From NCBI GenBank assembly GCA_013298675.1, contig JAAFIJ010000088.1:1-9001 (forward strand): a stretch of 9,001 nucleotides of DNA, written 5' to 3'. The position numbers and the translations under genes are program-made. Positions within the stretch are counted from its first letter, which is position 1. The number at the start of each line of letters is the position of its first letter. Below, one piece after another: positions 1 through 5,603 of this stretch. The DNA is from Rhodobacterales bacterium. Its GTDB lineage: Bacteria > Pseudomonadota > Alphaproteobacteria > Rhodobacterales > Rhodobacteraceae. The notes under the pieces were generated by a model. The model did not search any database. It was not told where the DNA came from and saw only the letters and a program-made list of their open reading frames with translations.

Positions 1-2
1 CA

Positions 3-530
3 TATCAGGCTCCGCTACAGCTCAAGGCCTCGGGCGGCATCTTCATTGTCGACGACTTGGGTCGACAGTCCGAACCACCCCAAAAGCTGGTCAACCGCTG
101 GATCGTCCCCTTGGAAGAAAGCCGCGATATCCTCGCGTTGCAATCGGGCGAAAAATTTACCGTGCCGTTTGATACCTTGGTGATCTTTTCCACCAACTTT
201 CACCCGAATGAAATCTTCGATGGCGCGGCCCTGCGGCGGATTTTCTTCAAGATTAAGATCGACGGCCCCAATCAGGAAATGTTCCTGAAAATCTTCGCCA
301 TGGTCGCCAAGAAAAAGCGGATGCCGCTGGATGAGGCCACGTTGATCCACATGCTCAAAACCAAATATCCCACGATCAACAACAACTTCGCGAACTACCA
401 GCCGACCTACTTGATCGACCAAATGATCGCCACTTGCGAGTTTGAAGGCATCCCCTACCAAATGACGCCTGAACTGCTGGACAAGGCCTGGGGCAACATG
501 TTCGTGGTTCAGGAAACCATCGCCAAATAA
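3..530 (+). CDS. MoxR-like AAA+ ATPase, C-terminal part (5' end outside window)
   Basis: This reading frame is open from the left edge and ends at TAA 528-530, so the first part of the gene, including Walker A, is missing. Seen: a Walker B stretch GGIFIVDDLGRQ with the acidic pair at bases 51-56, a sensor-1-like FSTN (Asn codon 195-197), and a GAALRRI arginine pair at 234-239 in the position of an arginine finger or sensor. An alpha-helical lid-like tail follows. This layout matches single-domain AAA+ ATPases of the MoxR/chaperone-like type that carry a DD-x-GRQ signature. Such proteins are cytoplasmic and remodel partner proteins using ATP, but the substrate cannot be inferred here. A TTG/ATG-like start inside the window (for example near 57) would cut off the Walker B strand and is not believed. 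The gene converges on the fau gene. The family call is fairly sure; the specific role is unknown. Confidence 0.8.
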   Translation, partial: YQAPLQLKASGGIFIVDDLGRQSEPPQKLVNRWIVPLEESRDILALQSGEKFTVPFDTLVIFSTNFHPNEIFDGAALRRIFFKIKIDGPNQEMFLKIFAMVAKKKRMPLDEATLIHMLKTKYPTINNNFANYQPTYLIDQMIATCEFEGIPYQMTPELLDKAWGNMFVVQETIAK

Positions 531-565
531 CCATCGCAAAATTGACCCAAAACCAGGGGCTCCGG

Positions 566-595
566 CTTCATCTGTTCAAAAATATCCTGCGGGGG
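566..595 (-). repeat. candidate Rhodobacteraceae intergenic motif (GGATATTTTTGAACAGATGA type)
   Basis: On the minus strand, downstream of fau, this stretch reads as a C-run, then GCAGGATATTTTTGAACAGA and TGAAG. The GGATATTT-N-CAGATGAAG pattern after a C/G-rich stem is one I associate with recurrent intergenic sequences in Rhodobacteraceae. Only one copy is in this window, so repetition is recalled from knowledge of the group, not shown here. It lies between two convergent genes and has a five-T run, so a role in 3'-end formation is possible. Confidence 0.35.
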
Positions 596-616
596 AAGGC
601 GGCAATTCATTGCGGC

Positions 617-639
617 CTTGGGGGTGCAAAACCCCCAAG
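617..639. terminator. perfect hairpin between convergent ATPase and fau genes
   Basis: CTTGGGGGT (617-625) and ACCCCCAAG (631-639) form a perfect 9-bp, GC-rich stem with a five-base loop (GCAAA). It sits 18 bases after the fau stop on the minus strand and 86 bases after the ATPase stop on the plus strand, so it could serve both transcripts. No U-run follows immediately on either strand. It may therefore be a weak intrinsic terminator or an RNA-stabilising 3' structure. On the minus strand the T-run at 581-585 lies further downstream. Confidence 0.55.
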
Positions 640-657
640 ACACAGCGCCTAGCGCCT

Positions 658-1221
658 CTAAGCGCCAAAAATCCGCAATCCACGCTCGGTGACCAACGCG
701 TCAAGGCGTTGATCAAAGGCATCAATCGGCACCTCGTCCATCTCTTGTGCGCCAAAGGCAAAGCCCACTGCATGAGTTTTTCGCCGCGCCCTCAACTCTT
801 GCAGCGTCCGGTCATAAAACCCGCCACCATAGCCAAGCCGGTAGCCGCGCGCGTCAAATCCTACGAGGGGCACGATCACCACTTCGGGTTCAATCCATGC
901 GCCCTCGGCCGGGATCAACGCGCCAAAACTGCCCGCCTCCATCACCGCATCTTGCGTCCATTCGCGAAACCGCAACGGCTGCCCCGGCCCGATAATCACG
1001 GGCACGCAAACAGGTCCTTGATGTGCCCGCATTGCCGCCGCTGGGTCAATCTCGGTGCGCATCGCCATATATCCCGCCAGAGTCAAGCCATTGAAAGAAC
1101 TAAGATAATCCGCCAACAATTCTGCCGCCTGCCCCTGCCCGGCCGCAAACGCCACCTTTCGAGCCGCAAAGGCTGCTGCGCGCGCCACTGCTTTTGCAGC
1201 ATCCATTTGTGCATCGTTCAT
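658..1221 (-). CDS. fau: 5-formyltetrahydrofolate cyclo-ligase
   Basis: A 187-residue cytoplasmic enzyme that converts 5-formyltetrahydrofolate to 5,10-methenyltetrahydrofolate using ATP, returning a dead-end folate to the one-carbon pool (EC 6.3.3.2; also called ygfA, MTHFS). The signature loop GYRLGYGGGFYDRTL is at residues 126-140, and the following HAVGFAFGAQ strand and the closing LDALVTERG segment are typical. Length fits the family (about 180-200). The N-terminal helix carries an ARK motif at 20-22, where relatives have a basic substrate-contacting patch; the stretch is unusually alanine-rich. The ATG at 1219-1221 follows GGAG about 8 bases upstream, which sits at the mgtE stop codon. 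With only 11 bases between mgtE and fau, the two are almost certainly cotranscribed, with mgtE first. In gammaproteobacteria this gene often follows 6S RNA; there is no room for that here. Confidence 0.93.
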   Translation of the reverse strand: MNDAQMDAAKAVARAAAFAARKVAFAAGQGQAAELLADYLSSFNGLTLAGYMAMRTEIDPAAAMRAHQGPVCVPVIIGPGQPLRFREWTQDAVMEAGSFGALIPAEGAWIEPEVVIVPLVGFDARGYRLGYGGGFYDRTLQELRARRKTHAVGFAFGAQEMDEVPIDAFDQRLDALVTERGLRIFGA

Positions 1222-1232
1222 CGACCCGACTC

Positions 1233-2606
1233 CTATATCAGCACCATGCTTGCCAGCCCAAGGAACACGAAGAACCCGAAAACGTCTGTCAAAGTGGTCA
1301 CAAAGGTCCCCGAAGACAGTGCCGGATCAAAGCCCGCACGTTCAAGAAACAATGGAACAAGCGTGCCGGCCAAGGCCGCGACAAACTGATTGACGATCAT
1401 CGCCGCGCCAAGGACCGCCCCAAGCATAGGTGATCCGTAGCCAAGCCAGCCTACAAGGGCCATGATCGCGGCAAAAGCCACACCATTGATCAGCCCCACC
1501 ACCGCCTCACGTCGCACCACGCGCACCGCGTTAGACGAGGTCAGATCGCGCGTGGCAAGCGCGCGCACCGCGACGGTCAGCGACTGCGTTCCCGCGTTGC
1601 CCCCCATAGAGGCCACGATTGGCATCAAGGCCGCCAGCGCCACCAATGCACTGATCGTGCCGGAAAATTGTCCAATCACCAGCGCCGACAAGTTCGCGGC
1701 AATCAGGTTTACAAACAGCCAAGGGAAACGCCCCCGCACTGTGTCATAAATTCCGTCCGAAATAGAGCTTTCTTCGCCCACACCCGCAAGCAGCAGCATG
1801 TCTTCTTCATGCTCTTCGTCCAACACGTTCATCGCGTCATCAATGGTGATGACCCCGACCAAGCGCCCGCCCGCATCCACCACAGGGCAGGAAATCAAGT
1901 GGTACTGGTTGAACATATAGGCGACATCCGCTTCGGCCTCTGTCGCGGTCACAGTTCGGAAACTGTCTTCCAAAATATCACGCAGGCGGATGTTCCGGCG
2001 TGATGACAACAGCCGGCCCAAGGTCGCATAGCCCACAGGTTTCATCCGCGGGTCGATCAAAATCACGTGATAGAATTGGTCTGGTAAATGTTCAGATTCC
2101 CTCAAGAAATCAATGGCCTCGCCCACAGTCCAGTGTTCGGGTGCCACAACCACTTCGCGCTGCATCAAGCGACCAGCAGAATCCTCGGGATAGGCAAGCG
2201 CCTGCTCTACCGCGACCCGGTCCGCATCTTCCAATGCGTCCAGAATGCGGCCTTGTTGCGGGGCATCAAGATCTTCCAGAATATCGACGACATCGTCGGT
2301 ATCCAGTTCTCGTATCGCCTCTGCCACCACTTCGCGCGGCAGGGACTCAATCACTTCTTCGCGGATGGACTCGTCGAGTTCAGACAAAACGTCGCCGTCA
2401 ATCTCGCCCGACCACATATGCAAAAGGGCCCGACGGTCAGCACTGCCGATCTGTTCCAGAAGGTCGGCGACGTCGGCCGCGTGGAGCGGTTCGATCAATT
2501 CTGCCAAACGGACCGCATCGGCAGCTTCAACTGCCTCAAGAATGGCTGTCACGCGCGCAGCGTTCAACTCATCCTCGTCTTGCAGAATCGTCTGATCCTC
2601 GGCCAT
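1233..2606 (-). CDS. mgtE: MgtE-family magnesium transporter/channel
   Basis: A 457-residue inner-membrane Mg2+ uptake channel. The order of parts is complete: a cytoplasmic helical N domain (about residues 20-140, highly acidic, as expected for Mg2+ sensing), a CBS pair (about 145-265, with MQREVVV opening the first and ISCPVVDAGGRLVGVITIDD in the second), a linking plug helix (about 265-292), and five predicted membrane helices (about 294-314, 317-336, 368-389, 394-421, 434-457). The pore signature PIVASMGGNAGTQ is at 329-341, and Asp441 in the last helix matches the conserved pore aspartate of Thermus MgtE. Family knowledge: the N and CBS domains close the pore when internal Mg2+ is high, so much of the control is post-translational. 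The ATG at 2604-2606 follows GGGGGA with six bases between. It is the first gene of an mgtE-fau pair and diverges from guaD across 120 bp. Confidence 0.95.
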   Translation of the reverse strand: MAEDQTILQDEDELNAARVTAILEAVEAADAVRLAELIEPLHAADVADLLEQIGSADRRALLHMWSGEIDGDVLSELDESIREEVIESLPREVVAEAIRELDTDDVVDILEDLDAPQQGRILDALEDADRVAVEQALAYPEDSAGRLMQREVVVAPEHWTVGEAIDFLRESEHLPDQFYHVILIDPRMKPVGYATLGRLLSSRRNIRLRDILEDSFRTVTATEAEADVAYMFNQYHLISCPVVDAGGRLVGVITIDDAMNVLDEEHEEDMLLLAGVGEESSISDGIYDTVRGRFPWLFVNLIAANLSALVIGQFSGTISALVALAALMPIVASMGGNAGTQSLTVAVRALATRDLTSSNAVRVVRREAVVGLINGVAFAAIMALVGWLGYGSPMLGAVLGAAMIVNQFVAALAGTLVPLFLERAGFDPALSSGTFVTTLTDVFGFFVFLGLASMVLI

Positions 2607-2640
2607 CGCGTGTCCCCCATTGGTTCATCCTTAGCGAAAG

Positions 2641-2657
2641 CTGTTTCAAGGAAACAG
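2641..2657. promoter_or_regulatory. 17-bp perfect inverted repeat in the mgtE/guaD divergent region
   Basis: CTGTTTC (2641-2647), spacer AAG, GAAACAG (2651-2657). It lies 34 bases upstream of the mgtE start and 69 bases upstream of the guaD start. It could be an operator for a dimeric regulator or a small hairpin in the mgtE leader; on the mgtE strand the right part also reads TTGAAA, a possible -35-like hexamer. No promoter in the 2607-2726 region is convincing: TTTACC-N17-TAGGGT (about 2672-2700) on the guaD strand is weak. No known regulator is assigned. Confidence 0.4.
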
Positions 2658-2726
2658 GGGGAAGTCAGAAATTTACCAAATGGAAAAGATCATTTAGGGT
2701 ACATTGCATGAAAGCAGAGGTGCCAG

Positions 2727-4007
2727 ATGGCTGATTTGATCTTGGGGCAAGTCCTGTCCTATGTGGGCGATCCCTTTCAAGTCGGGCTGGCCGCCGCGTC
2801 GTGTGACAGTGCGGGCGGCGTTTTGGTCGACGCGGGTAAGATCGTCGCCGTCGGATCTGCACAAGAGTTGCGTCGCGCCTATCCTCAAACGCCGGTGACC
2901 GATTATGGTCATTCGTTGATTTCTGCAGGCTTTATTGATGCGCATGTTCATTACCCACAAACTGCGATCATTGGGTCTTGGGGCAAACGGCTGATCGAAT
3001 GGCTGAACACCTATACCTTTCCCGAAGAAATCCGCTTTGCTGACCGCGACTATGCAGACATCATCGCCAACCGCTATTTTGATCTGACTTTGGCGCAGGG
3101 AACGACCTCTGTCTGTTCTTACTGTACCATTCACCCTCAAAGCGTTGACGCCTTTTTCACCGCCGCGCACGAGCGCCAGTTGCGTGTTTGGGGCGGAAAA
3201 ACCTGCATGGACCGCAATGCGCCAGAGGCTCTGCGCGATACGGCGCAATCGGGTTATGATGACAGCAAGTCCCTTTTGGCCAAATGGCATCGGAAAGACC
3301 GGTTGTCCTATGTCATTACACCGCGTTTTTCGCCTACATCCACCCCCGAACAACTGTCTGCTTTGGGCGCATTGTGGGGTGAAAACCCTGACTGCCTGAT
3401 GCAAACACATCTGTCGGAACAGACAGACGAAATCGCGTGGACCAAATCGCTGTTTCCTACCGCGCGCGACTATCTTGACACCTATGAGTCGCACGGGCTT
3501 CTGCGCAAAGGTGGGCTTTATGGTCATTCAATCTGGCTTGAAGAGCGCGAAAAGTCACGTTTGCGCGAAATGGACGCAAGTTTGATCCACTGTCCGACCT
3601 CTAACACCTTTATCGGGTCCGGTTTGTTTGACATGGACGGTCTGAAAACCGCAGGGCACCGCGTAGGTCTTGCGACGGATACCGGCGGAGGCTCTTCCTT
3701 CTCGATGCTGCGCACCATGGCAGCGGCCTATGAGGTCGCCCAATTGCGTGGCCGCGCTTTGCACCCGGCGGAATTGTGGTGGCTAGCGACCGTCGGCAGT
3801 GCGTCTGCCCTGCACGCTGACCACCAAGTCGGCAATATTGCGCCGGGGATGGAGGCCGATCTGGTCATCGTCGACCTTGCGTCAACGCCTGCGATTGAAC
3901 AGGCGACCCGGCGCGCCGCGGACATTTGGCAAGCGATCTTTCCAACAATCATGATGGGGGATGACCGCGCCATTCGGGATGTCTGGATCGCTGGGAAAAG
4001 GCGTTAA
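2727..4007 (+). CDS. guaD: guanine deaminase
   Basis: A 426-residue zinc amidohydrolase that converts guanine to xanthine and ammonia (EC 3.5.4.3), in purine salvage and catabolism in the cytoplasm. The metal-binding DAHVHYPQ is at 71-78 (His73, His75); the HxPQ after it is characteristic of guanine deaminases and distinguishes it from other cyclic deaminases. Further metal and active-site positions: His228 in QTHLSEQ, His267 in GHSIWLEE, and Asp318 in ATDTGGGSSFSMLRTM. CPTSN at 289-293 is also typical. The C-terminal segment GMEADLVIVDL (374-384) rebuilds the small beta domain of the amidohydrolase fold. Length is normal. The ATG at 2727 follows AGAGG at a suitable distance. No xanthine dehydrogenase or uricase genes, common partners in purine catabolism, are in view, so it stands alone. 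It converges on the TetR gene with only 17 bp between stops and no obvious terminator, so the two transcripts may overlap. Confidence 0.95.
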   Translation: MADLILGQVLSYVGDPFQVGLAAASCDSAGGVLVDAGKIVAVGSAQELRRAYPQTPVTDYGHSLISAGFIDAHVHYPQTAIIGSWGKRLIEWLNTYTFPEEIRFADRDYADIIANRYFDLTLAQGTTSVCSYCTIHPQSVDAFFTAAHERQLRVWGGKTCMDRNAPEALRDTAQSGYDDSKSLLAKWHRKDRLSYVITPRFSPTSTPEQLSALGALWGENPDCLMQTHLSEQTDEIAWTKSLFPTARDYLDTYESHGLLRKGGLYGHSIWLEEREKSRLREMDASLIHCPTSNTFIGSGLFDMDGLKTAGHRVGLATDTGGGSSFSMLRTMAAAYEVAQLRGRALHPAELWWLATVGSASALHADHQVGNIAPGMEADLVIVDLASTPAIEQATRRAADIWQAIFPTIMMGDDRAIRDVWIAGKRR

Positions 4008-4024
4008 CTCTACATCTGTGCACC

Positions 4025-4615
4025 CTAATTTGGTTCCGCTTGGGCCTGTACTCCCGCCAACTGAAGAAGCGCGCGCATGCCTCGTTCTGCCGCGAGGACA
4101 CCGGTGTTTGCACTATCCAGCGAATCATACCCCTGAGACGCCGCATACAGCAGCAAAGGCAGGTCGGGATTTGTCAGACCGCAAGCCAAGCACAACGATT
4201 TTACATAGCTGATCCTGCGCGCGTCCATTTCGGCCACAGCGCGAGCCACGTTTGTATCTTCACGCGCCCATGCCCGCAATGCGGGTTCCAGCGCAGCGCC
4301 ACCGTAGGTTGGATCTCGGTAACTGACTGCAAGCACGCACAGACGTGTCAGTTTTGCATGCGGAGTTGCCGCGTCAGCCAGTTGGGCGAGGACGTCGCCG
4401 TAGGCTCTGGTTGCCCACAACGCCAACAACTCCGCGCGAAAACTGGGCACGTCGGCAAAGTGCCAGTAGAATGACCCCTTCGTGGTTTTCAAGTCGCGGG
4501 CAAGGCTTTCCGCGCGCAGTCCGGATGGCCCTTGCCGCACTAGGGCGCGAAATCCCGCCATCAACCAATCTTCGGCGCAAAGCTGCGTGCGACGTCCTGT
4601 CTCAGGTTTCGACAT
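4025..4615 (-). CDS. TetR/AcrR-family transcriptional repressor
   Basis: A 196-residue one-component regulator. The N-terminal DNA-binding domain (about 10-60) ends in the canonical helix-turn-helix: SLARDLKTTKGSFYWHF (37-53). The C-terminal helical domain (about 70-190) should bind a ligand and dimerise; its ALRAWAREDTNVARAVAEMDARRISY region (from about 112) resembles a common TetR C-terminal type. The ligand cannot be deduced. The gene faces a small membrane-protein gene. The 79-bp region between them holds two matching palindromes, one only 7 bp before this start codon, so autorepression and control of the neighbour are likely (inference). The ATG at 4613-4615 has no recognisable Shine-Dalgarno sequence, but the next Met (residue 19) would remove the first helix of the DNA-binding domain, so this start is kept. 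Confidence 0.9.
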   Translation of the reverse strand: MSKPETGRRTQLCAEDWLMAGFRALVRQGPSGLRAESLARDLKTTKGSFYWHFADVPSFRAELLALWATRAYGDVLAQLADAATPHAKLTRLCVLAVSYRDPTYGGAALEPALRAWAREDTNVARAVAEMDARRISYVKSLCLACGLTNPDLPLLLYAASQGYDSLDSANTGVLAAERGMRALLQLAGVQAQAEPN

Positions 4616-4622
4616 CGAAAAC

Positions 4623-4638
4623 CATACGGCTGCGTATT
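4623..4638. promoter_or_regulatory. putative TetR operator, site 1
   Basis: CATACG-GCTG-CGTATT: 6-bp arms with four central bases and one mismatch in the outermost pair (perfect 5-bp core ATACG/CGTAT). It lies 7 bp upstream of the TetR start codon, where bound protein would block transcription of the repressor gene itself. It shares its arms with site 2 while the spacer differs, as expected for two real binding sites of one dimer. Confidence 0.7.
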
Positions 4639-4663
4639 GTCATGCAATCCCTCGCGTCATATC

Positions 4664-4679
4664 CATACGCAACCGTATG
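4664..4679. promoter_or_regulatory. putative TetR operator, site 2
   Basis: CATACG-CAAC-CGTATG is a perfect 6-bp-arm palindrome, ending 15 bp before the membrane-protein start codon. Its centre is 41 bp from that of site 1, close to four helical turns, which would put both dimers on the same DNA face. A weak promoter for the plus-strand gene may be TTGTCA (4637-4642), 17 bp, TATCCA (4660-4665); if so, both sites overlap its core elements. Confidence 0.75.
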
Positions 4680-4694
4680 CTATGCGAGGTTGCG
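4668..4694 (+). promoter_or_regulatory. inverted repeat that would mask the ribosome binding site
   Basis: CGCAACC (4668-4674) pairs perfectly with GGTTGCG (4688-4694), leaving a 13-base loop. The right arm ends at the base before the ATG at 4695 and includes the GG of the GAGG Shine-Dalgarno (4686-4689). If the transcript begins upstream of 4668, this hairpin would hinder initiation. The left arm overlaps operator site 2, so the repeat may instead be a by-product of the palindrome. Confidence 0.35.
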
Positions 4695-5114
4695 ATGTCT
4701 ATCCCAAACGAAAGTGCGATCCCCCCCAATGCCCAACCGCTGTCGCACGCTACGCTGACGGCTGCGGGGCTTATGGGATTAACTGTTTTTATTCATGTCC
4801 TTATGGGCGGACCCGAGGTCCATGACCCGATGCTGGCGTCGACCCTACCCATAGGGTTAAAGGCCTTTGCCTCTATCCTTTGGCACGCGGTCACAGTGGT
4901 TTTGGTGGTATTTACCTTTGCCCTCTACAGTCTTGCACGCAAACCCAACTGGCAGTTGGAGGCAACTCTTGGTGCAATCCAGCTTGGATTTGCGGCACTG
5001 TTCATTGGCTATGGGGTGATCAGATTGGGCACCATCTGGCCCATGCCACAATGGATTATCTTCGCAGGCCTGCCCTTGTTAACGCGAATAGGCCAACGCA
5101 GGGCGGCGCATTAA
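4695..5114 (+). CDS. small four-helix integral membrane protein, TetR-linked
   Basis: A 139-residue protein with four predicted membrane helices at about 20-38, 57-80, 88-111 and 114-130, short loops and a basic C-terminus (RIGQRRAAH), which suggests a cytoplasmic end. I do not recognise a named family. Notable residues are His34 in FIHVLMGG, Trp63-His64 in ILWHAVTV and PQW at 118-120, a pattern I associate with small uncharacterised bacterial membrane proteins. The intramembrane histidines could bind metal or haem, but nothing shows this. Start choice: ATG 4695 follows GAGG (4686-4689) with five bases between. An in-frame ATG at 4677 lies inside operator site 2 with no ribosome site, and the longer open frame leftwards only shadows the TetR gene. 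The divergent TetR protein is the likely regulator. The stop codon overlaps that of the next gene on the opposite strand. Confidence 0.8.
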   Translation: MSIPNESAIPPNAQPLSHATLTAAGLMGLTVFIHVLMGGPEVHDPMLASTLPIGLKAFASILWHAVTVVLVVFTFALYSLARKPNWQLEATLGAIQLGFAALFIGYGVIRLGTIWPMPQWIIFAGLPLLTRIGQRRAAH

Positions 5115-5425
5115 TCTTCGCCCAATTCCCAACCATCTGGATAGAAATCAAACCCCAGAACAGTATCCGTGGCGATGCGCTCCCAGTGCCAGACCGTTTC
5201 CGCATCGATCGAAATAGGCCCGATTTCGGCCAACAAGAGATCACCCTTGTGGCTGGCCTTGAACCCCTTTTCACGCAGCGCTTTTTCGACAGCGTTCCAC
5301 TTTGTATCCACCTCTTCGGCCACAAACTCATAAATCACCGTTGCGGTCTTTGGCAGACGCACACCGCGACTGACGGTGGCAAAGGTTTCGTATGTATCGG
5401 CGCGCTGGCTGCGGTAATCATGCAT
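5111..5425 (-). CDS. RraB-like small protein (possible RNase E regulator family)
   Basis: A 104-residue soluble acidic protein. The sequence has an alpha/beta build: YEFVAEEVDTKWNAVEKALREKGF (from about 32), a strand LLLAEIGPISI, then WERIATDTVLGFDFYPDGW (81-99). The wide spacing and the final PDGW resemble the RraB/ribonuclease E inhibitor family (Pfam RraB), in which an alpha/beta domain ends in a PDGW-type motif. Whether it inhibits RNase E, as E. coli RraB does, is not shown; many alphaproteobacterial relatives are untested. The start is taken at 5423-5425 because GGAGA sits seven or so bases before it; an ATG 14 codons upstream (5467) lacks such a site and adds a non-conserved basic stretch. 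It is divergent from gcrA. Its TAA and that of the membrane gene overlap within the palindrome TTAA at 5111-5114. Confidence 0.65.
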   Translation of the reverse strand: MHDYRSQRADTYETFATVSRGVRLPKTATVIYEFVAEEVDTKWNAVEKALREKGFKASHKGDLLLAEIGPISIDAETVWHWERIATDTVLGFDFYPDGWELGED

Positions 5426-5500
5426 GGCTTGTCTCCTCAGGCGCCCTTGGCAGGTGCCCCTGAGCAACCTATGTAAAACACCCGACGATGTTTCAAGCCC

Positions 5501-5505
5501 GAATC
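5501..5505. promoter_or_regulatory. GANTC (CcrM-type) methylation site upstream of gcrA
   Basis: GAATC lies 98 bp upstream of the gcrA start, within the 178-bp region that separates gcrA from the divergent RraB-like gene. It is the only GANTC in that region; another (GAGTC, 5692-5696) lies inside gcrA. In Caulobacter, GcrA acts with sigma-70 at promoters bearing methylated GANTC. A possible but weak promoter, TTGTAT (5532-5537), 16 bp, CAGAAT (5554-5559), lies downstream of the site. Five-base matches occur by chance, so function is inference. Confidence 0.4.
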
Positions 5506-5603
5506 ACCTGCTTGATCTTCGCGGCTCACAATTGTATCTCGTACTATCCCGAACAGAATTGGGGTCACTGCCCGCGTGTTGGGCCCCACAACCGGAGTTT
5601 GCC

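Noticed and set aside
531..657. 6S RNA next to the cyclo-ligase gene
   Set aside because: In gammaproteobacteria 6S RNA lies upstream of this gene, but here mgtE is 11 bases upstream, and this downstream gap is too short and does not fold like 6S RNA.
641..665. GCGCC direct repeats after the fau stop
   Set aside because: Three short GCGCC copies within 25 bases of GC-rich sequence cannot pair with each other and are too short to claim as an element.
610..1389. 259-codon plus-strand frame opposite fau and mgtE
   Set aside because: It is antisense to two confident genes, has no family-like motifs and is rich in Arg, His and Pro, as expected of a high-GC shadow frame.
2000..2734. 244- and 207-codon plus-strand frames opposite the mgtE start
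   Set aside because: They run antisense to the conserved N and CBS domains of MgtE and through its promoter region into the guaD start, with no recognisable protein features.
2694..3527. 277-codon minus-strand frame opposite guaD
   Set aside because: guaD has all its metal-binding motifs on the plus strand; the antisense frame has none of its own.
4482..4694. N-terminal extension of the membrane protein
   Set aside because: It overlaps the TetR coding region and both operators; the ATG at 4695 has a good ribosome site and begins the recognisable protein.
5426..5467. Longer start for the RraB-like gene (14 extra residues)
   Set aside because: No ribosome site precedes it, and the extension covers the good GGAGA site of the ATG at 5425.
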